From an uncultured Ruminococcus sp. (lineage in GTDB: Bacteria > Bacillota > Clostridia > Oscillospirales > Ruminococcaceae): a DNA stretch of 5,137 nt. Within the stretch, counting starts at the first letter, position 1; each line of letters starts with the position of its first letter. Shown piece by piece: positions 1 through 5,113 of the stretch. The notes beneath the pieces are model-generated. The model saw only the letters and a program-made list of their open reading frames with translations. It made no database searches and had not been told where the DNA came from. The translations under genes and the position numbers were made by a program. The stretch lies in NCBI GenBank assembly GCA_902464115.1, contig CABQIF010000136.1, forward strand, positions 1 to 5,137. Direction: 5' to 3'.

Positions 1-459
1 TCTGCGTTTGAAAGTTGCAGCCAATTAGCAAGCATTGAAATTCCGAGTAGTGTCACAAGCATCGGAGAGCGTGCATTTAAGAATTGCAGCCAATTAGCAA
101 GCATCGAAATTCCGAAAAGTGTCACCAGCATCGGAAAATATGCGTTTTCTGGTTGCAGTGGCTTAACCAGCATCACGATTCTGGGTGGTGTCACAAGCAT
201 TGGAGATTTTGCGTTTTCCAGTTGCAGCCAATTAGCAAGCATTGAAATTCCGAGTAGTGTCAAAAGCATTGGAAATTCTGCGTTTTGGAATTGCACCGGC
301 TTAACCAGCATCACGATTCTGGGTGGTGTCACAAGCATTGGAAATTTTGCGTTTAGGTATTGCAGAAGCTTAGCCAGCATCACGATTCCAGACAGTGTCA
401 CCAGCATTGGAGTGGTTGTGTTTGATAGTTGCACCAACTTGAAAACCATTTCTCTGAGC
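1..459 (+). repeat. LRR array 1 (69-bp coding repeat, seven steps)
   Basis: Cysteines at residues 6, 29, 52, 75, 98, 121 and 144 mark an exact 23-residue (69-bp) period of the form C-x-x-L-x-S-I-x-I-P-x-S-V-x-S-I-G-x-x-A-F-x-x. The array enters from outside the window. Two unit types mix: one with LASIEIP and one with LTSITILGGV. The LGGV type recurs at 160 and 298, a 138-bp (two-unit) distance, and is identical over about 45 bases. The LASIEIP type at 13 recurs at 220, a 207-bp (three-unit) distance, nearly unchanged. Confidence 0.92.
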
Positions 460-2826
460 TGTAAATCTTCCTTGAAAAGAAGTGATTTCGGCAAGCAAGC
501 GGATTTGGTTTCTTATACATCACACACATTAAAGAAAACAGAAGCGAAAGATGCGACCTGTTCCGAAAGCGGCAACAAGGAATACTGGACTTGCGAGCAT
601 TGCGGAAAGTATTTCTTATCGGATGATACCAATCCGGAAACGGCTAAGGCAGTGGAACAGTCAGAATTTATCACTCCTGCTCTGAACCACAAAAACGCCA
701 TCATCCAGAACGCATCAGAACCGACAGAAACAGCCCCCGGCTATTCCGGTGACCGTTATTGTCCAGACTGCGATACCGTTGTGGAAAAGGGATATACTTA
801 CTGGATCGAAGATAACCTGACCTGGAAACTGTATGAAGACGGCACACTGACCATCAGCGGCACAGGGGCGATGAAAGATTACAACGCTGATGACAATCCA
901 AGCCCTGCATACAACAACTCGAAGGTTAAAAAAATAGTGATTGAAAAAGGTGTCACCAGCATTGGAAATAAGGCGTTTTATAGTTGTAGCAGCTTAACCA
1001 GCATCACGATTCCAGATAGTGTCACCAGCATTGGAAATTCTGCGTTTTATGGTTGCTTGAACTTAACCAGCATCACGATTCCAGACGGTGTCATCAGCAT
1101 TGGAAATGGTGCGTTTGCTAGTTGCAGAAGCTTGACTAGCATCACGATTCCAAACAACGTCACCAGCATTGGAGAGAGTGCATTTAATAGTTGCGAAAGA
1201 TTAACCAGTATCACACTTCCAAGTAGCATCACCAGTATTGGATATGGTATGTTTGCTGGTTGTTCCTTAACCAGCATCACGATTCCAGATAGTGTCACCA
1301 GCATTGGAAGTTTTGCGTTTTATAATTGCAGCAGCTTAACCAGCATCACGATTCCAGATAGTGTCACCAGCATTGGAATTTCTGCGTTTAGGAATTGCAG
1401 CAGCTTAACCAGCATCACAATTCCAGATAGCGTCACCAGCATTGGAGAGTCTGCGTTTGATAATTGCACCAACTTGACAACCATTTCTCTGAGCTGCAAA
1501 TCTTCCTTGAAAAGAAGTGATTTCGGTGGGCAAGCGGATTTGGTTTCTTATACATCGCACACATTAAAGAAAATAGCAGCAAAAGCTGCAACTTATGCCG
1601 AAAACGGCAACAAGGAATACTGGACTTGTGAACACTGTGGAAAGTATTTCTTATCGGATGATACCAACCCAGAAACCGCAACGGCAGTGGAACTTTCGGA
1701 AATCATGATTCCTGCTTTAGTTCAAGTTGCCACAGACACCACGCCAATCAAATGCGTTTACGGTCAGGATATGAACAAGATCGACCTGCGGGACTATGTG
1801 AAAAATACCGATGTAGTGGGTGAGGTTTCGGTCAAGGTTGCCACCGGTTCTACGCTGCCGGATGGCATGAAACTGGATGGTAGCAAGCTCTCCGGCAAAC
1901 CTGCAAAGGCATACGAGGACGGCAGAGAAGTGACTTTTACATTCACAGCGGAAAACGGCAATACCGCAAACTTGACGTTGCTGTTCTTGGTGGCAAAAGC
2001 TGATCCGACTGTTGAAGTTGCTGTAAGTGGCGATTCACACACAGAAGGCGATCTGGTGAAAGATTTGGAACTGATTCTCAGTGGAAATAGCACCAAGGGT
2101 GTTGTGGAACTTGTCAGCGAGATAAAAGCACTGGTTGCCGGAAAAAATACTTTAACATGGAAATTCACCCCGGAAGATGAAAACAATTATCATACAGTGA
2201 CAGGAACAGTTGTCGTAAATGCACAGACAACAACGACTACAACCACAAAAGCAACTACTACCACAACCAAGGCAACAACTACAACAAAACCGAGCAAAAC
2301 CACCACAACCAAGGCAACGACTACGACCAAACCGAGCAAGACGACCACAACGAATGCAATGACTACGACCAAACCGAGCAAGACAACCACAACCAAGGCA
2401 ACAACTACAACTAAACCGAGTAAGACGACTACAACAAATGCAACAACTACAACTAAACCGAGTAAGACAACCACAACTAAGGTAACAACTACGACCAAAC
2501 CGAGTAAGACGACCACAACAAATGCAACAACTACGACCAAACCAAGCAAGACAACCACAACTAAGGTAACAACTACAACGATTACAACAACTACAAACAC
2601 AGCCATTCCATCCTATGGCGATGTCAATTTGGATGGTAAGGTAGATATTGTAGATGCAATTTTCTTGAACAAATATCTCGCAACACTGATACAATTTTCG
2701 GATGCTCAAATGGCAAATGCGGACTGCTGTCAGGATGGCGTTTTGAATGATCAGGATACAACTGCTCTCATGCAATTTATTATTCTGCTGATTGATGACC
2801 TGCCTGTACAGCCTACTGAAAAATAA
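1..2826 (+). CDS. BspA-type leucine-rich-repeat surface protein with C-terminal dockerin (5' end outside window)
   Basis: The frame is open from base 1 to the TAA at 2824-2826, giving 941 visible residues and no start; signal peptide and N-terminus lie upstream. A GTG at 412 sits inside an LRR unit and is not a start. Domains in order: LRR_5/BspA repeats, residues 1-153; CxxC spacer, about 151-230; a second short Cys-pair segment (YCPDCD) and the lead-in of a BspA domain (NLTWKLYEDGTLTISGTG), about 231-310; LRR array 2, about 310-496; second CxxC spacer, about 486-573; Ig-like domain 1 (LPDG, LSGKPAKAYEDG), about 574-667; Ig-like domain 2 (TLTWKFTPEDENNYHTV), about 668-742; Thr-rich linker, 743-867; dockerin, 873-935. 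Known: BspA-type LRRs occur in surface proteins that bind hosts or polymers, and dockerins dock to cohesins. Inferred: a secreted, non-catalytic binding component held on a cellulosome-like scaffold. No catalytic domain is visible, though one could lie upstream. The gene is last in its unit, since a terminator follows 16 bases after the stop. Confidence 0.93.
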   Translation, partial: SAFESCSQLASIEIPSSVTSIGERAFKNCSQLASIEIPKSVTSIGKYAFSGCSGLTSITILGGVTSIGDFAFSSCSQLASIEIPSSVKSIGNSAFWNCTGLTSITILGGVTSIGNFAFRYCRSLASITIPDSVTSIGVVVFDSCTNLKTISLSCKSSLKRSDFGKQADLVSYTSHTLKKTEAKDATCSESGNKEYWTCEHCGKYFLSDDTNPETAKAVEQSEFITPALNHKNAIIQNASEPTETAPGYSGDRYCPDCDTVVEKGYTYWIEDNLTWKLYEDGTLTISGTGAMKDYNADDNPSPAYNNSKVKKIVIEKGVTSIGNKAFYSCSSLTSITIPDSVTSIGNSAFYGCLNLTSITIPDGVISIGNGAFASCRSLTSITIPNNVTSIGESAFNSCERLTSITLPSSITSIGYGMFAGCSLTSITIPDSVTSIGSFAFYNCSSLTSITIPDSVTSIGISAFRNCSSLTSITIPDSVTSIGESAFDNCTNLTTISLSCKSSLKRSDFGGQADLVSYTSHTLKKIAAKAATYAENGNKEYWTCEHCGKYFLSDDTNPETATAVELSEIMIPALVQVATDTTPIKCVYGQDMNKIDLRDYVKNTDVVGEVSVKVATGSTLPDGMKLDGSKLSGKPAKAYEDGREVTFTFTAENGNTANLTLLFLVAKADPTVEVAVSGDSHTEGDLVKDLELILSGNSTKGVVELVSEIKALVAGKNTLTWKFTPEDENNYHTVTGTVVVNAQTTTTTTTKATTTTTKATTTTKPSKTTTTKATTTTKPSKTTTTNAMTTTKPSKTTTTKATTTTKPSKTTTTNATTTTKPSKTTTTKVTTTTKPSKTTTTNATTTTKPSKTTTTKVTTTTITTTTNTAIPSYGDVNLDGKVDIVDAIFLNKYLATLIQFSDAQMANADCCQDGVLNDQDTTALMQFIILLIDDLPVQPTEK
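421..684 (+). repeat. CxxC spacer module, copy 1
   Basis: This coding segment closes LRR array 1 (CTNLKTISLSCKSSLKRSDF) and continues into HTLKK-x-EAKDATCSESGNKEYWTCEHCGKY-type sequence, with the CEHC pair at residues 198-201. Short modules of the form H-T-L-x-K-x-x-A-x-A-T-x-x-x-x-G-N-x-E-Y-W-T-C-x-x-C-G-K-Y-F are recurrent in Firmicute surface proteins. Their function is unknown. The paired cysteines could bind metal or form a disulfide, which is inference. A near-copy lies 1035 bp downstream. Confidence 0.88.
928..1488 (+). repeat. LRR array 2 (69-bp coding repeat)
   Basis: Eight Cys-marked LRR_5 units follow the lead-in KVKKIVIEKGVTSIG. All steps are 23 residues except one: the unit around 1255-1270 reads AGCSLTSI and lacks one residue before the Leu, giving a 22-residue step from a 3-base deletion. 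Units carry the DNA core ttaaccagcatcacgattcc almost unchanged. The stretch at 991-1036 is repeated base for base at 1333-1378. Such identity at silent sites points to recent duplication or gene conversion rather than old, selected protein repeats. Confidence 0.92.
1456..1719 (+). repeat. CxxC spacer module, copy 2
   Basis: This is a near-copy of the 421-684 segment, offset by exactly 1035 bp and without length change. Shared blocks include SLSCKSSLKRSDFG, QADLVSYTSHTLKK and NKEYWTCEHCGKYFLSDD. Differences cluster in the middle, where copy 1 has EAKDATCSES and copy 2 has AAKAATYAEN, so one cysteine is lost in copy 2. It joins directly to the first Ig-like domain, while copy 1 leads into a second LRR block. 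The gene therefore carries a duplicated LRR-plus-spacer unit. Confidence 0.88.
2227..2604 (+). repeat. Thr/Lys-rich linker with seven 42-bp tandem units
   Basis: Residues 743-867 are almost only Thr, Lys, Pro, Ser, Asn and Ala. From 2287 to 2580 there are seven exact 14-residue (42-bp) units of the form KPSKTTTTKATTTT. Position 9 alternates Lys, Asn, Lys, Asn, Lys, Asn, Lys, so the real repeat is an 84-bp pair; units 5 and 7 carry Val in place of Ala, and unit 2 has Met for one Thr. Thr-rich linkers before dockerins are usual in ruminococcal proteins, where they act as extended and often O-glycosylated spacers; glycosylation here is inference. The array is a likely site of length change by slippage. 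Confidence 0.93.
2617..2805 (+). other. Dockerin domain (two EF-hand-like calcium loops)
   Basis: Residues 873-935 form a dockerin that should bind a cohesin module on a scaffoldin or at the cell surface. Loop 1, DVNLDGKVDIVD, has all calcium ligands in place: D874, N876, D878, D882 and D885. Loop 2, DCCQDGVLNDQD, keeps D908, D912, N916 and D919, but position 3 is Cys910 where Asn or Asp is usual. The residues at loop positions 10-11 also differ (IV in loop 1, DQ in loop 2), so the two halves are not symmetric. A short tail (PVQPTEK) ends the protein. Confidence 0.92.
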
Positions 2827-2842
2827 TTATACAATCTAAATC

Positions 2843-2898
2843 AAAAGCCGCTTCCCTGCGTATCTACAGGATACAAATCAGGAGGCGGCTTTTTCTTT
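2843..2898 (+). terminator. Rho-independent terminator of the LRR-dockerin gene
   Basis: AAAAGCCGC at 2843-2851 pairs perfectly with GCGGCTTTT at 2885-2893. The stem extends through a T-G pair, T-A, C-G and C-G, then a bulged C at 2856 and two more pairs (2857-2858 with 2879-2880). A second small stem, GTATC 2860-2864 with GATAC 2870-2874, caps it with a TACAG loop. The T-rich run TTTTTCTTT at 2890-2898 follows. The A run at the 5' foot means it might also work weakly on the minus strand, but no minus-strand gene converges here. Confidence 0.92.
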
Positions 2899-2918
2899 CC
2901 ATGCAGAAAGAATTTTCG

Positions 2919-2947
2919 TTGCTTTTCCATTATTTTTATGATATAAT
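2919..2947 (+). promoter_or_regulatory. Sigma-A-type extended -10 promoter for the ATPase/nuclease gene
   Basis: TATAAT at 2942-2947 is a perfect -10 box and is preceded by TG at 2939-2940 (TGaTATAAT, extended -10). TTGCTT at 2919-2924 lies exactly 17 bp upstream as a weak -35, matching three of six consensus bases. Transcription would start near 2953-2956, giving a leader of about 32 bases. The position between a strong terminator and a strong ribosome binding site supports an independent transcript. Confidence 0.8.
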
Positions 2948-2972
2948 AACAATAATGGAACGATGGCACAGC

Positions 2973-2979
2973 AAGGAGG
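2973..2979 (+). promoter_or_regulatory. Ribosome binding site deciding the ATG at 2987
   Basis: AAGGAGG is a near-perfect Shine-Dalgarno sequence with seven bases between it and the ATG at 2987. It lies inside the longer reading that would start at ATG 2963, so it selects the later start. Confidence 0.9.
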
Positions 2980-2986
2980 GCATAGA

Positions 2987-4567
2987 ATGGGAATTTACTT
3001 CAATCCGAATCATACAGACTTTTATAACGCTGTTAATCACTCTCAAATTTATGTAGATAAGACAGAGTTAATCCAATACACCAATTCTGTCTTGTTTGGC
3101 GAACAAAAATATATTTGCGTTAGCCGTCCACGTCGATTTGGAAAGTCGATGGCAGCAAACATGCTGACGGCTTACTACAGCCGAGGCTGCGATTCCAAAG
3201 AATTATTTCAAGAGCTGAAAATTGCAACACATCCAGATTTTGAAAAGCATCTGAATCAATACAATGTCATTCATCTGAATATGCAGAGTTTTCTGAGTAA
3301 AACACAAACCATTGAACAGATGATTGCATTGGTCACAAAGGCTGTTGGACGAGATTTGTTGCGAGCATATCCGGATATAGACTATCTGGACAAGTCCGTT
3401 TTAACTTTTATGCTGGATGACGTTTATCAAAACTATCAAGTTCCATTTATTTTTATCATTGATGAATGGGATTGCATTTTCCGTTCTCGGAAAAATCAGT
3501 TGGAAGAGCAAACAAAATACCTGGACTTTTTGATGGATTTGTTAAAAGATAAAAGCTATATTACTCTTGCCTATATGACTGGCATTCTGCCTATCAAAAA
3601 ATATGGGGAACACTCTGCTATCAATGTATTCTATGAGTATTCTATGACGGATGCCTCCCCGATTGAAGAGTTTACAGGCTTTACAGAACAGGAAGTTCGG
3701 CAGTTATGCGAACAATACAAAATGCCATTCTCTGAAACAAAAAAATGGTATGACGAATACTGTGTCGATGGGGTTTCGATTTATAATCCAAAGTCCGTCG
3801 TAGAAGCCATGCTACGTGGAAAATTCAACAACTATTGGACAAAGACGGAAACATACGAAGCACTAAAAGTCTATATCGACTTGAATCAAGATGGGCTGCG
3901 TGACAAAATTATACAGATGATCGCAGGAGAAACAGTTCCTGTAAATCCGGATAAATTTCAGAATGATATGACTACATTTTATAGTGCGGATGATGTTCTC
4001 ACGCTGTTGGTACATCTGGGATACTTGACCTATAATGAACAGAATCGTGTCGTATGGATTCCAAACGGAGAAGTTCGACAAGAATTTATCAACTCCATTG
4101 AAGACGGCGGATGGGAACCAGTTGTACAGGCAATTCATTCTTCCGAAAAGTTATTGCAGGCAACACTTTCTGGTGATGAACAAACAGTTGCAGAACTAAT
4201 CGAACAAGTGCATCAAGCAAACGTATCTATCTTGAAATACAACGATGAAAATGCATTGTCTTGTGTGATTTCCTTGGCATACTACTCTGCTCAAAAGAAC
4301 TATACCCTGCATCGGGAAATGCCAGCTGGAAAAGGGTTTGCAGATATTGTATTTGAGCCAAATCGAAATTGTAATCTGCCTGCTCTGATTGTTGAATTGA
4401 AGTGGGGGCATTCCGCAGAAGAGGCAGTGGAACAAATCAAGCGAAAAGATTATCTGGATTGCTTGCAGAATTACCACGGTGAAGTTCTTTTGGTTGGCGT
4501 GAATTATGATAAAGAGAAGCATCACACTTGCAAAATCGAACGGATCAAAAAAGAATTCGTTTTTTGA
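2987..4567 (+). CDS. AAA-ATPase-like / PD-(D/E)XK nuclease domain protein
   Basis: The protein has 526 residues from the ATG chosen by the AAGGAGG box; an in-frame ATG eight codons earlier lacks such a site, and MGIYFNP is the usual start of this family. The N-terminal half is the AAA-ATPase-like domain: YVDKTELI at 22-29, a Walker A-like loop RPRRFGKS at 47-54, a Walker B strand IIDEWD at 157-162 (D159, E160), and the signature TGILPIKKYG from 198. The C-terminal part is a PD-(D/E)XK nuclease-like fold: GKGFADIVFE with D453, then IVELKW with E470 and K472, then Q483, K487 and Y489 in EQIKRKDY. All expected active-site residues are present, so the protein looks intact. It is cytoplasmic, with no signal peptide or membrane segment. 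Proteins of this type are abundant, often as many paralogues, in gut Bacteroidetes and Firmicutes. Their biological role is not established; defence or DNA-processing roles are guesses. It has its own promoter and no clear operon partner. Confidence 0.93.
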   Translation: MGIYFNPNHTDFYNAVNHSQIYVDKTELIQYTNSVLFGEQKYICVSRPRRFGKSMAANMLTAYYSRGCDSKELFQELKIATHPDFEKHLNQYNVIHLNMQSFLSKTQTIEQMIALVTKAVGRDLLRAYPDIDYLDKSVLTFMLDDVYQNYQVPFIFIIDEWDCIFRSRKNQLEEQTKYLDFLMDLLKDKSYITLAYMTGILPIKKYGEHSAINVFYEYSMTDASPIEEFTGFTEQEVRQLCEQYKMPFSETKKWYDEYCVDGVSIYNPKSVVEAMLRGKFNNYWTKTETYEALKVYIDLNQDGLRDKIIQMIAGETVPVNPDKFQNDMTTFYSADDVLTLLVHLGYLTYNEQNRVVWIPNGEVRQEFINSIEDGGWEPVVQAIHSSEKLLQATLSGDEQTVAELIEQVHQANVSILKYNDENALSCVISLAYYSAQKNYTLHREMPAGKGFADIVFEPNRNCNLPALIVELKWGHSAEEAVEQIKRKDYLDCLQNYHGEVLLVGVNYDKEKHHTCKIERIKKEFVF

Positions 4568-4583
4568 CCCCAAAACTGACCCC
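4565..4583 (+). repeat. Tandem TGACCCC heptamer overlapping the stop codon
   Basis: TGACCCC at 4565-4571 is repeated at 4577-4583 with a 12-bp period (spacer AAAAC). The first copy contains the TGA stop of the ATPase/nuclease gene. Spaced short direct repeats can be protein-binding or recombination (arm-type) sites, but nothing else in the window, such as an integrase, supports that. The repeat is directly seen; any role is inference. Confidence 0.6.
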
Positions 4584-4672
4584 AATATAGTGTACGCAGT
4601 GCGTAAGCATGGTGGAAGATTTGAAGTCATGGTTGATTATGCAAGATGATATTTCTGATACAAGTGCAATAG
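4584..4672 (+). pseudogene. Possible remnant of a GHKL (AgrC-like) histidine kinase C-terminus
   Basis: Reading frame 3 from 4584 gives NIVYAVRKHGGRFEVMVDYA and then stops at 4647. Shifting by one base near 4643 into frame 2 continues as KMIFLIQVQ and stops at 4670-4672. Joined, this resembles the last strands of GHKL-type sensor kinases, which typically end with an S-I-x-x-x-x-x-K-x-G-G segment, a strand, an acidic turn, M-F and a final strand. Only about 30 residues are available, so the match is from memory of the family and could be chance. If right, it is a frameshifted 3' fragment whose upstream part was lost at the TGACCCC junction, and it undermines the start of the ORF at 4609. Confidence 0.25.
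4593..4605. repeat. Perfect inverted repeat TACGCA-G-TGCGTA
   Basis: Two 6-bp arms around a single central G lie 10 bases after the second TGACCCC copy and just before the ATG at 4609. There is no T run after it, so it is not a terminator. It could be an operator or a recombination core, or simply chance within an old coding remnant (it falls in the YAVR part of the proposed kinase remnant). Confidence 0.4.
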
Positions 4673-4848
4673 AAGTACTCTGTCCAGAAGAAATTGTAGC
4701 AGATAAATCAATTGTAGATGGTTATGTAAAAACATATGTTCTTTTGGGTCGTGACGGTACAAAAATTCACTTATATTTAAGTAATGATTTTGCTACTGTT
4801 TTTATTCAGATTCACAATAAAGAGTATTGTTTATGTTACAACCTATAA
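4609..4848 (+). CDS. Hypothetical protein, 79 residues, start uncertain
   Basis: I do not recognise this protein. It is acidic in the first half and beta-strand-like in the second (YVKTYVLLGRDGTKIHLYL, then DFATVFIQIHNKEYCLCYN), with three cysteines at 25, 74 and 76. There is no signal peptide or clear membrane segment. No Shine-Dalgarno sequence precedes ATG 4609; ATG 4639 (residue 11) has none close either. The frame is closed upstream by TAG at 4588-4590. Composition from about residue 20 onward looks protein-like, so it may be a real small gene or the C-terminal end of a decayed larger gene. Its first codons overlap the possible kinase remnant in another frame. Confidence 0.4.
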   Translation: MVEDLKSWLIMQDDISDTSAIEVLCPEEIVADKSIVDGYVKTYVLLGRDGTKIHLYLSNDFATVFIQIHNKEYCLCYNL

Positions 4849-4870
4849 TGATTCAGGTCTTGCGTGAAAT

Positions 4871-5113
4871 ATGATTACTTGCAAAATCCCAACAACTTCA
4901 AGTGGGACAATTAAGATAAGTGGCACTTCAACTCCTGTAAATAATATGAAAGGACATATCAATTGTTACGGCGGAACAGTTGCAGGATTTACTACAGATT
5001 ATGTTGTAAATGGCGGGTCAGTCGGAATGGTGCGGAGCAGTTTAGGTAACACATGGCATGTAACTGCAAAAAATTCCTGTACAAATTATGGGATTGACTG
5101 GTATGAACTTTGA
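4871..5113 (+). CDS. Hypothetical Gly/Thr/Ser-rich protein, 80 residues, possibly a fragment
   Basis: I do not recognise this protein. It is rich in Gly, Thr, Ser, Asn and Val with alternating beta-like pattern (GGTVAGFTTDYVVNGGSVGM), has three cysteines (4, 32, 70) and ends NYGIDWYEL, a composition typical of secreted beta-rich domains. It nevertheless has no signal peptide, and the best upstream purine patch (AGG at 4855-4857) is 13 bases from the ATG, too far to be convincing. A TGA at 4865-4867 closes the frame just upstream. It lies 22 bases after the preceding small ORF. It may be the mature part of a secreted protein whose leader has been broken, or a true small gene. The remaining 24 bases of the window (5114-5137) hold two ATGs at 5121 and 5124 but too little sequence to call a gene. 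Confidence 0.4.
   Translation: MITCKIPTTSSGTIKISGTSTPVNNMKGHINCYGGTVAGFTTDYVVNGGSVGMVRSSLGNTWHVTAKNSCTNYGIDWYEL

Noticed and set aside
1..1488. Regular 69-bp repeats resembling a CRISPR-like or satellite array.
   Set aside because: The repeats stay in one open reading frame and translate to LRR_5 units with conserved Leu, Ile, Cys and Gly; there are no unique spacers between short palindromic repeats.
2152..2775. Long minus-strand ORFs across the Thr-rich linker, coding for runs of Val or for Cys-rich repeats.
   Set aside because: They are mirror readings of ACN Thr codons and share the same 42-bp period; no promoter or ribosome binding site supports them.
412..2826. A separate 804-residue gene starting at GTG 412.
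   Set aside because: The frame is open from base 1 and the GTG lies in the middle of an LRR unit with no ribosome binding site, so the real gene starts upstream of the window.
2963..2986. ATG at 2963 as the start of the ATPase/nuclease gene.
   Set aside because: The Shine-Dalgarno sequence lies downstream of it and correctly spaced for ATG 2987, and the extra MAQQGGHR is not typical of the family.
4547..4565. A6-GAATTCG-T6 near the end of the ATPase/nuclease gene as a terminator.
   Set aside because: The stem would consist only of A-T pairs and lies within the coding sequence, so it would be too weak to terminate. I see no good terminator for this gene.
4681..4800. Lower G+C after the ATPase gene as proof of foreign DNA.
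   Set aside because: Hand counts give 17 and 19 G+C per 60 bases here, but 3541-3600 inside the ATPase gene also has 19 of 60, so the difference is not diagnostic.
4844..4849. TATAAT as a -10 box for the 80-residue ORF.
   Set aside because: No recognisable -35 occurs at 16-18 bp and there is no extended -10 TG; it falls at the AT-rich stop codon of the preceding ORF.
4609..5113. A single gene broken by one frameshift between the two small ORFs.
   Set aside because: The first ORF stops at 4846-4848 and the second frame also has a TGA at 4865-4867, so at least two lesions would be needed and the two parts do not look like one protein.
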